Made by a program: the position numbers and the translations under genes
The notes under the pieces: model-generated
What the model saw: only the letters and a program-made list of their open reading frames with translations
Told to the model about the DNA's origin: nothing
The model's database searches: none
In this document: positions 35,088-44,149 of the stretch, one piece after another
How the letters are laid out: each line of letters starts with the position of its first letter
Numbering within the stretch: the stretch's first letter is position 1
NCBI GenBank assembly: GCA_963855995.1
Contig: OY979716.1
Coordinates: forward strand, 56,387,907 to 56,451,906
From: Muricea muricata
Lineage: Eukaryota; Cnidaria; Anthozoa; Malacalcyonacea; Plexauridae
Direction: 5' to 3'
Length of the DNA: 64,000 nt

Positions 35088-36345
35088 ATGTCCGAAGTGA
35101 GAAATCGACAACAATCTACCATATACTTGATAACTTATAGCAGAGCTGATTTGTCGAAAGTGCCCACACGAGAAGCATTCGTAGATATTGTAGTAAAAGC
35201 TGTTAAACAGTTGGACGTGGCCAAAGTAGCGCATTGGGTAGTGTCACACTTTGGAAAGCATTATCACATGGCAATAAAACTTACACGACGAGCGCAATGG
35301 TGTAGAGTATGTGCCCGGCTGCAATCCGACAATGGCATTAAAGTCAATTTCAGTTCTAAGCATGGAACGTATTTATAGTGCGTATCAATATGTCACAAAA
35401 GAAGACGAATATTTTCAGGTTTGAGAAGGACATCCTGAGCTGACTAGGCCACCAGCGACAGAAGCAGCAACAATGGTGAAAAAGGGCTCGAAAAAGCGAG
35501 TAAAGACGGCTCAGCGTTAAGGGAGAAATATTAAAAGAGAGCGATGTACCACATTTGATGTTGTTGAGATAATCCGCAAACAAAAAATCAAAAGTAGATT
35601 AGAGCTAATAAATCTTGCTGTGAAGGAAAAGAACGAAGGCAAAACAGTTCTGGCAGAATTTATAGCAATTTATAGGGACAAAAGGTTGTTCAAGAGGCAC
35701 TTGACCTGGCATCAGAATTTGATGAAGCAGCAACAAAGCTGGCAAGAATGCAGAAAAGTTGGGTGGAGCTTTTGAGTGTGCAGTTGATTGCAATGAAAAA
35801 TGGCTTGAATGTGGGCTCGGTTTATTAGAGAGAAATGAAATCCCGTTATCAAGTTTTGGTAATGCTATTTACAAGGCTCTTAATCTCGGCCCTGGAAAAT
35901 ATCGAAATGTGTATGTATATGGGCCATCTAACTCAGGCAAATCGCTCATTTTAAAGCCTCTCCAGTCCATTTTCAATGCCTTCACTAACCCAGCTACAGG
36001 TACATTTGCTTGGTTAGGAGAGGAAGATGCCGAAGTGGTGTTGTTAAATGATTTTTGTTGGCATCCATCCATTATTGCTAGGGCCGACTTCCTGCAGTTG
36101 CTAGAAGGTGTCATAGTCTAAAAACGTCAGTAGCCAGGACATTGAATTTAAACAGGACACGCCTTTCTTCACAACAGCTGATGCTCCCATTGTGCTGGTG
36201 AAAGGAGGTTGTTGACTGGATCAATGCAATATGCAAATGATGGAAGTGAGATGGGTACTTTTTTCATTTCTGGAGGCAAATACCTGAAGAATCTCAAATT
36301 GAACTACCTGCTTGCTCGAAATGTTTGCCAAGTTAATAATTGACT
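35088..36345 (+). pseudogene. HUH Rep endonuclease plus SF3 helicase element, decayed
   Basis: Read from ATG at 35088 with frame corrections, the first part is a HUH-type replication initiator: IYLITYSRADLSKVPTR (motif 1 region), HYHMAIKLTRRAQW (the HYH metal-binding motif 2), then in a shifted frame YQYVTKED, whose Tyr and Lys fit motif 3 with one catalytic tyrosine. A Lys-rich linker follows. The second part (35759-36121) has Walker A GPSNSGKSLILKP, Walker B EVVLLNDFCW and a C-terminal block (VLVKGG, then CLLEMFAKLI) ending near 36343: a superfamily 3 helicase, as in parvovirus NS1 and other Rep proteins. Rep-SF3 proteins nick one strand and unwind DNA for rolling-circle-type copying. Two or more frameshifts and stops disable it. 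It could be a Rep-type transposon or an old viral insertion; no terminal repeats were found. Confidence 0.65.
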
Positions 36346-37068
36346 ACAGCCATATTGCCCAATAAGTCATTTGAAAATGTAAATATATATGTTTGATTTA
36401 GCCTGGTTCATTTTGGGTATATTCTCTCTCCACAACAGAATCAGAAAGCGGACGGTAGATAACATTTTTTCCAAAAAAAAACTTGCTTAAACATAAGGCG
36501 AGAAATATAAAGTATGTCATTTAATTTGTTAATATATATGGGAGTTATGTTCTGTTCAATTGAGCGTCGAGAGACGGACTCAATGCCGGTACTCCAACAA
36601 CAAACGGGAATAGCTCAGTTAATATATCTTAGATACTCCTGTTTCTCAGATATTTTAAAAATAAGTGCTACCACGCATCCATAACGGTTAGCTTTTATGG
36701 CTATAAAGGTTTTACTGTTAGTATACCAACGGTACTCCATGAAAGTACAATTATATAAACTGTGTAGACTAAATTAACAATTTTATTGCACCGTGGATGG
36801 AGTACCGATAGTAAATACAGACTTTTCATACAAGTATTGGCCTTGTTTTCAGAAATATAGCTTGGGCAAAACTTAGTAAACAATAAACTGAAAAAAAACC
36901 CTATTAATATTCAATTTATTTTGTGTAAAATAACTTACAAAAATGGAGTACCATATGTTATTATATTACTGTGAAACAACAAAGTTCAAAGGTCAGATAT
37001 TATATAATTTCATAACGTCATGTTGGTTATTTATGGGTAGAAGTAAAATTATCTCAGTAATACTGTTT
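36346..37068. other. Non-coding stretch with a GGTACTCCAT hairpin
   Basis: GGTACTCCAT (36731) and ATGGAGTACC (36799) can form a stem; related GGTACTCC or GGAGTACC copies occur at 36589 and 36944. No gene is supported. Confidence 0.4.
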
Positions 37069-38140
37069 CTAATATTTTGTTCTACAACCCTGTCTTTTTA
37101 TAACTGCATCGATTCGTTTTGGCAAGCTTTTGATCGTCAGATCGATAATTAACGTATCAATATCATCGCAGCAACGAAGCACACATGTTTTTAATTGCTC
37201 AAACGATTCCTTTTCTATGTGCAAATTTAAAGCTTTGTCTTTCAATCTTTTCTTAATTAGATGGAAAATATTCTCAATAGGATTAAGGTCTGGCGAACGA
37301 GCAGGTATGTAATGAAACTCTGCTTCTATATCACTCACACCACGAAGGGACATTTTACTTGTCTGGCACGGGTCATTGTCCATAATGAAACACCTTGCAT
37401 GGTTTACTTTCGGACCAGCTTTGGCAAAGGTAATGTTGAAACATTGTCGAATAAGAGAAGAGAAATAATCTCCAGACATTTTGTCATAGGACTTGGTCAT
37501 GATAATACCCTTTCGTGTGCAGTTGCAATGATGAGATGTAAATGCCTTCTACCAGCAAGTTCTTTGCTGCCTTTGGCTGTTAGCTGAAGCCCCTCACCCA
37601 GCCTTCGCCACACTATCGACTTTGTTTGACGAGCATCTTTCATTGGATTGAACTTGTGAATAAAGGATATGCCATCAAGGTAAAATGAAATGTGATCAAC
37701 ATAGAAATTTGGACATTCGCACAAAACATTTTTCATGTCACAGGCGTATCGAAACCTCATTTTCTTGTCTTCATCTGACAGCAATCCCTTCTTTTGAGCT
37801 TGAAGAAATTTGAATCTCAGGCCATTGAGATAATTTGTAAATGTCCTACAATGATCAAGTGTAGGATCTAAACCAGCTTCTGTAACAAGTGACATAACTG
37901 TTATGTGATGTCCGCTCTTCCGCATCATATATAACGTTCTCACTAACATACGTTTATCTCTCACGTTCAGCTTCGATTTTGGCCCTGCTTTCAGCGTGAT
38001 TCACAACATTGACGCATCGATTCAACACCACTTATTCTTCGATGTGAAATGTTGTACTTCTTGTAAATAGAATGCACAGAAGGCTTGGGCCATATCTGAC
38101 ATCACTGCAATTTTTCTTACACTGAATTTTCTTTCTCATC
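37069..38140 (-). pseudogene. Tc1/mariner transposase, frame-shifted
   Basis: The N-terminal helix-turn-helix part is degraded but visible at 38140-37970 (SIYKKYNISHRRISG). The 37964-37497 frame carries VRDKRMLVRTLYMMRKSG and the first catalytic Asp in FYLDGISFIHKFN. After a frameshift at about 37498 the 37500-37069 frame has the second Asp in CFIMDNDPCQTSK and the final acidic residue in RSPDLNPIENIFHLIKKRL. The C-terminal DD(34)E-type signature is intact. Enzyme of a cut-and-paste DNA transposon. Terminal repeats were not identified. The Harbinger element begins 70 bp to its right. Confidence 0.75.
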
Positions 38141-38335
38141 TCAAAAGAAGCGCATATGCTTTTGAAAAGATCCCAATTTCATTGCGATTTCAAAATTCTG
38201 CACTGTATATAAGGCCCAGTTCAGATGTTGAACTTTCCATGTGCCGAATTTAATTGCAATTTGAGTCAACACAAATAAAAATATTAGAACGTTTGGGGGA
38301 CGTACTCCGCATCTAGATTCAAGAAAACATTCAGG

Positions 38336-39343
38336 GTGTCACATAAACTTTTATCTACATTTTTAAACTGCATTAAAGGCCAACTAGAAAGGAAAACATT
38401 AGCCGAAGACCCAATTGCACCCCAGCTACAACTTGCTCTATGTTTGTATCAGTCGGGAAGAAGTGATTACTACAACATAATTGCCAAAATGGTGGGACTG
38501 GGTGTATCTACTATTTGTTCGGTTGTTCAAGAGGTATGTAGACCCCAGGTAGAGAACTTATGGACGGACATAATTTCTGCACTCCTGCCCAAATAAGAAG
38601 AATTCAGAATAAAGATTATAGATATGGAAGGAATGTGGCAGTTTCCTTGTTGCTGGTCTGCAATTGATGGCTGCCACATTCCGATAAAGTGCCCCCCAGG
38701 GGGGTCAAGAGGCATCAAAAGAGTGTCACAACTTTAAAAATTTCTATTCTGTGGTTTTGATGTCTTTAGTCGATTCACATTACAGATTTATTTGGGGCAG
38801 CTGTGGATTCCCAGGGAAGTCGCACATCTTTATAATATTTCAGTCAACTGATTTGTGGAATTCGATCTAAGAAGGCTGTATTCCTGAAATGGGAAAGGTT
38901 GTAGGAAAGCTAAATGTTCCTCCATTAGTTGTTGCAGATTCGGTGTTTTCTCTTCGAGGATGGCACATGAAACCATACCCTGACACAGTTTTAAGCCCTC
39001 AGCAGAAATATTTCAATTATAGATTGAGTAGAGCTTGTATGGTTACCGAGGGTGCATATGGACAGTTGAAGGGAAGATGGAGGGTTCTGCTTTGAAAAAA
39101 CGAGAGTGAAAGTGGCATGGTAAGGCTTGCTACACTAGCATGTATGATTTTGCACAACATTTGTATTGACCAAGGGGATTCACTATTAAGGAAACTTGAT
39201 CTTACCTTTGACCCAGATACCTTAGAAAAGGGAAATTGTGATGACATAAGAGAACTTCTGCAAATGACAAGTGGTAAGAATGTCAATGATACTGGAGCTT
39301 ATGGAAAACAAGTTAGAGATGAACTGTGCCAAAAACTGTGGTA
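38336..39343 (+). pseudogene. Harbinger DDE transposase (HARBI1-like), broken
   Basis: Four frame pieces. 38336-38596 holds the N-terminal helical part (IIAKMVGLGVSTICSVVQEV). After an in-frame TAA come CCWSAIDGCHIPIKCPPGG (first Asp) and, in another frame, FYSVVLMSLVDSHYRFIWGS. 38889-39095 has VVADSVFSLRGWHMKPYP (second Asp) and RACMVTEGAYGQLKGRWRVL (catalytic Glu). 39117-39344 ends with LACMILHNICIDQGD and a variable tail. All three catalytic positions survive, but at least one stop and two frameshifts interrupt. It normally works with a Myb-like partner, here on the opposite strand. Confidence 0.85.
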
Positions 39344-39344
39344 A

Positions 39345-40230
39345 GAAAAGGAAACTGGAGTGGTTGCTTAAATAATTAAACAAAACCAAAAGATGGTTGT
39401 TTTATTAACTAGCTACAAACTTTGTGTTGCTGTTAAAAAAATATGAAGGTTACCTTACAACAACACACACCTTCTAAAACAATGAAATTACTCATAGATA
39501 TTGAGTCATTTGCAAAATTTTTGTCTAAAGTTGACAAAAGCAACTGCTCATGTTAATACTGTGTATACCAATCTTCCTACTTTAATTCATTCAAAAGAAA
39601 ACATTTTAGCAGTTAGCAATCTTTTAATTAATAGCATTAGCAGTTGCCAATGTCAACAGATGAACTGCCTGAAAACTTTCCAAAAGGTTTTTTACCATCT
39701 GTAAATATAACTTCAACAAAAACTTATCGTACCCTTTGTTTATAATGTTGAACCCAACAAATCCTAGATGTTTCATGATTTATGTACCAAATTACAATTT
39801 GTTCCATAGTTGCCAACTCTCTATGCAGCTGGAGACTCCAGCGCAGCTTTGATTTGTCCGCATTGCTCCAGCATTACAATTTTCTCCAGCTTTTTTAAAG
39901 TATTCTCCAGCAATACCAATTTTGAGCTATTTCGACATGCATACAATGCATTCTATAAGTATTTGTAAACGAACAGTGCAATCGCATATATTTATATTCA
40001 TCATGATTTTTAATTGTGCACTGCAAAATACTTCATGTAAAGGAGTGTGGAAACAATACATCTTGCAACACTCACTGCCTCCTGAGTTCCTGTTCTATCC
40101 CTTTAAATACCAAACTGTTCCACACTGTATTGCCATAGATGGCCCAGAAATAGGTGGTTTTTAACCTTAATTGTATAAAATGTTCCTTTTGCGGCTATCA
40201 GAAATTCGCGGAATTTTTTTTCTCGTGCGA
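39345..40230. other. Intergenic spacer inside Harbinger element
   Basis: Separates the converging transposase and Myb-like genes. Contains several CTCCAGC repeats around 39825-39915 and no supported frame. Confidence 0.5.
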
Positions 40231-40233
40231 CAG

Positions 40234-41736
40234 TCAGTCAGTCTCGCACGACGTCCGTTTGAAGAACATTCTAATTAAGTGTGTTGCCTTGAATTTTTTG
40301 TATTTTCGCTTTTCTGAAATAGGCCGGGGGGGGGGGTATGATTCTGTTTCGATTGAAATGGAGTCTCCAGCAAAGAATTTCTTCAAAGTTGGCAAGTATG
40401 TGTTCCCATCATGATGAAATGATGTTGATTCTGAGTCAGTAGTTCTACTACGGACATGTGAATTTTGATAAGCTGTTGGTTGGTTTCGACTACCGATTGC
40501 AACATTCCAAGTTGGGTAATTTGTTGTGGATACTAAAGATCCCTGTTCAAATGGCATACCAGGAACGGGTTGAAATTGTGGTGGACTTTGAAATGGCATG
40601 TTACTTTGCCTAAAACCTTGCATAAGTCCAACTAATTTCAGTTTGTGTTCCTGCGACTTATCCATTTCTTCTCTCATGAAGGCAATAAGATCTTTAGATG
40701 GATCATTTTTCAGTGAGTCTTTTACAACATTCATTGCTTCAACTGCGGTTTCACTGAGTTTCTCAATTGGTTTGAGTTTTGGCTTCTTCTTGAATGGGAT
40801 AAAAAGATTGTCTTTGGTTTTATCATTAGCAGTGTCGTCAGTTGATTGCTGATCCAAAGATGAAGGCTCTAGTGCTAGCTCAGGTTTGCACAAATATCTA
40901 GATTTTACCAGATCAAATAATGCATTAAACCAATTTCCAAATCCACACTCTGTTTGGAACCTTTTTATTCCAGTTGCTGTTTTCAGTGTTAATGCTGCTT
41001 GTTTGCACTCACTGACACACTTCTTGAATTTGTTTCTTAGCTGTGCCACAGTGAAGTGAATAAATTCACCTCTTTTTGCAGCTCACTTTTTCAACACTGA
41101 AAGAATCTTTTCATATATTTCACCATTTTTCTGATTTTTGGTATTGGTGAACACCAATTTCTTATGATTACAGTTCTCATTGACAATTATATCAATAAAG
41201 TCATCAATTGTCTCAGAACTCCAATTTGATTTCCGACCAGGCTTCTTCTTTTCTTTCTGCTTCTTTTTCTTCGTTTTACTAAATGCATCTTCCTCTTCTT
41301 CATCTGATGGACTGTTATCAGCCAATTCTTTAAGTCTACAAGGGGTGTTCAGTTTTCACAGTGGAGTTTTTTTTGAATTAGTAAAATTACGAGTACATCA
41401 GTGATCAGCACATGTTGTTTGAAATGCGCTGAAAAAATTAATTGCGTCAAATGCTTTGAAAAGCTAATATCTTTTAATTTTCATTTCCATTTAGTGTTTC
41501 CTAGAACAGCTTTCGTCCATTGATTTTGTTTCACTTTGATGAAATTGATCTGAGTCTTTATCTAATATCCATAAAGAACAATCTTCGCAATAGCCTACAG
41601 ATTTCCCCGCTTTCCAGCCGAAGGTTTCTTCATCATATTCTGATTCTGAGCATCTTGTACAACAATACACTTTACACTTTATGCAAATATATTCTGTTTC
41701 GAAAGAGCACGATGAACATGTATTTTCCCCCGCCAT
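40234..41736 (-). pseudogene. Harbinger Myb/SANT-like accessory protein
   Basis: Exon 1 (41736-41491) starts MAGENTCSSCSFETEYICIK with CxxC pairs (CSSC, CIKC, CCTRC, CEDC), probably zinc-binding. The next exon follows an acceptor (TGTAG) near 41345: acidic and Lys-rich, then the Myb/SANT-like domain NWSSETIDDFIDIIVNEN, KLVFTNTKNQKNGEIYEKIL, an in-frame TGA at 41083, and in the same frame AQLRNKFKKCVSECKQAAL and GFGNWFNALFDLV. A low-complexity tail of about 180 residues follows, rich in Pro, Ser and Gln. In Harbinger elements this protein binds the transposon ends and helps the transposase enter the nucleus (family knowledge). Without the TGA it would be a full-length protein. Confidence 0.75.
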
Positions 41737-42264
41737 TTTGTAAACGGCATTGACAGTAAATGTTCGATATTTGTATGGATAATTGCCATTAATTGTGTCA
41801 ATTTGGGAAAATTATTTGCTAATTATATTAATTTATGCATTAGATTTGGCACATGAGAAGTTCGATGTTTGAATGAATGTCGAATTTTAGTCTTTTTGAC
41901 TGGCTCTGTCAAATAGAACGACTGTTGAGATTAATAAATTCTGCTGCAACTAATTGATTCATACGTCGAACTTTTCATGAAATAAATAAAAACATTAGAA
42001 TCGGCACATGAAAAGTCCGATGTTTGAACCATGCCTAAGATTGCTTTGTTGCATATACATCAATTAGACATTTATGACGTACTACTTTTAATACTAATAA
42101 CATTTCTTCATTGATTTTAATAAGAAAAAAAAATAACCCCAGAACCAATCTATACATTTTTTTAAAATAATTTATTAGTTAAATCATATCAAAGCAGATT
42201 TAAATCAGAATTCATATATATTTTGTATGAAATAAGCTGAAAAAAACATCTTTCCCAACCTCAG

Positions 42265-42836
42265 ACAATCATGGAATAATTCCTTGGGACAGTCATGGAA
42301 ATCTATGCGCGTGATTGGATTAAAAATAAAAAATATGTGACTGAACTACAAACTCTGATCGGGCATTGATTTAAGTTTTACCCTTTCCCTCCCCTTTACC
42401 CCCAACGATCAATGTTGGTCCTGTACAGTGTTTTTTGGCCTGAAAACAACATAGATACATTTGTGCGTTCCCCAGAGCCAACACTGGCAGGTGGGGGAAG
42501 GGGAGGGGAGAAAATATAGCAATATTTTTAATGTTAATTTCTACTTCTCATGTAGAACAACTATCACTGGACGAAAAAACGAATTTGCTTCAAATTTGCC
42601 TTGTGCAAATATGTTGCAAATATGAAATTTGCAAAGCTTTGCAGCCAGTGCAAAGGTGGCAATCGCCGAATTTGCACGTTCTTGTGCAAATTCGGCGATT
42701 GCCACCTTTGCACCGGTTGCAAAGCTTTGCAAATTTCATATTTGCAACATATTTGCACATGGCAAATTTGATGCAAATTCGTTTTTTCGTCCTGTGTATG
42801 TTCTAGTTTGTCCCAAACTAATTATTCCATGATTGT
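42265..42836. mobile_element. MITE family A, copy 2 (interrupted)
   Basis: Inverted ends ACAATCATGGAATAATTCC and AATTATTCCATGATTGT, better preserved than in copy 1 (34678-34973). MITE B is inserted inside it at 42565-42796. Removing MITE B and one TAT gives the arrangement of copy 1. Confidence 0.8.
42565..42796. mobile_element. MITE B, near-perfect 232-bp palindrome
   Basis: Starts CACTGGACGAAAAAACGAA and ends TTCGTTTTTTCGTCCTGTG. The two halves pair almost throughout around a short spacer (CACGTTCTTGTG). TAT flanks both sides (42562-42564 and 42797-42799), and the paralogous MITE A copy 1 shows a single TAT at that point, proving insertion with a 3-bp duplication. Confidence 0.88.
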
Positions 42837-43110
42837 AGTTTACTTGTAAATTAGCTAAAATAGCTTTTTCTGTTCCCAGCCAAGTAATTTATGTTTATTT
42901 TAGCCTATTTAGTTTTTAATGTGCGAAAATTAGTCCATTATTACAATTTAGCCAATGTTAATGGTCTGAATATGGTCCAAAAAACATATTTTTCATCAAT
43001 AAAAGACCATTCTCTTTCTTTAATCGATCCATAACATCATTTAACTGTACAAATTTGTAGACAAGGTATTAAAGGACTTACAATACAGTTTTGTACTTGA
43101 CCTTATGAGT

Positions 43111-43707
43111 ATAGAGATTTGCATCTAGTATTGGGCTGAAATAAAATTCGTATTTCACTGCATACTATATTTTTCACATGTGAAAAAAGTCGTATGAGCG
43201 TTTTGATTGGTGGTATGATATTTTTTCACATGTGAAAAAAGTTGTATGAGCGTTTTGATAGGCTGACATTTTCTTACCCAAAAAATTCAACACCTGTTCG
43301 CAGGCTAATGTATACATGGAGTCCGATTTTGTCCACTTACTGGGGAGAGAGATTTATGATATTTTGTCTGCAAAAAATCTCGAAAGATCATGAAGAAATA
43401 CATTTGTGGTTTCATTAACATGAAGTAAACCTCATGGTTGCATTTTCTGCATGAAAACAAACCGTTAAATGGTAAGAAACTTTGTTTTTATATTTCGCTT
43501 GTATTTTGTTGTCCGTCAGTATATCAAATATTTGGTATCTCCATACTCATCTTTACACTCATATAATAAACAATTTACTTCATGGTTGGTTCGTTTGTAC
43601 AATTTTTATTATTCACTTGTTCACTGCTCTCACTCGTTCGTTTAACGATCTTTCACAACTCGTGAATAAAAATCGTACGCACTCACCAACCATGAAGTAA
43701 TCTCTAT
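43111..43707. mobile_element. MITE family member (copy 2) with ATAGAGATT ends
   Basis: Same ends and internal order as 17159-17796, including the palindromic right part (CATGGTTGGT...CTCACCAACCATGAAG). A direct repeat of TTTTTTCACATGTGAAAAAAG (43171-43190 and 43224-43243) is specific to this copy. Confidence 0.7.
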
Positions 43708-43862
43708 ATCTACAATAGTGAGACGTTGCAACATGTTTTGTCCACCATTGGTGGCCATTTTGAATTTATAATCAGCAGAATTAGCCATCTAATATTTTTG
43801 AATGGACCGATTGCATTATGGGCAAAATTTTGAAAAAAGTTGAAATAGGAAAATTTGTTACC

Positions 43863-44132
43863 ACAGCATTGAAGAGCATCCTAAAATTAGTAAAATTGAA
43901 AAGTTTGGTTGCAAAACATTGTAAAATGTGGAAAATGTAAGTAAGCCTGTGAGGATTGCAAATTTTGTATATTTTTGTATTATTATTGATACCAACATCG
44001 AGAAAACGGTGTCAATTTTCAGTACGTAATGCAAAAGTATTGCAAACTTTGCAGGGCTATCTTTTTCACATTTTATAACATTTTGCGACCAAACTTTGAA
44101 ATTTTACTAATTTTAGGATGCTCTGCAATGCT
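43863..44132. repeat. Inverted repeat, 75-bp arms
   Basis: CAGCATTGAAGAGCATCCTA at left, with the near reverse complement TAGGATGCTCTGCAATGCTG at right. Arms extend through CCAAACTT/AAGTTTGG to CACATTTT. About 115 bp of AT-rich loop. It lies just outside the proposed start of the outer Polinton. Confidence 0.65.
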
Positions 44133-44149
44133 GAGGTTAAAAATTTTCT

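Larger units (their letters stand above)
38213..42035 (+). mobile_element. PIF/Harbinger transposon, whole element
   Basis: The left end GGCCCAGTTCAGATGTTGAA and the right end (reverse complement GGCATGGTTCAAACATCGGA) form an imperfect inverted repeat of about 42 bp with a strong TTTYCATGTGCCGA core. TAA lies on both sides (38210-38212 and 42036-42038), the TWA duplication typical of Harbinger. Extra subterminal copies of the end motif lie at 41847 and 41957. It carries the expected two genes, DDE transposase on plus and Myb-like protein on minus, both with stops. Confidence 0.85.

Noticed and set aside
35064..36345. Helitron
   Set aside because: The helicase part has SF3-type Walker motifs and only one catalytic tyrosine is visible; no PIF1-type motifs or CTRR-type end were seen.
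42531..42832. Four overlapping frames on both strands with near-identical peptides
   Set aside because: They are produced by the MITE B palindrome, which reads similarly in both directions.
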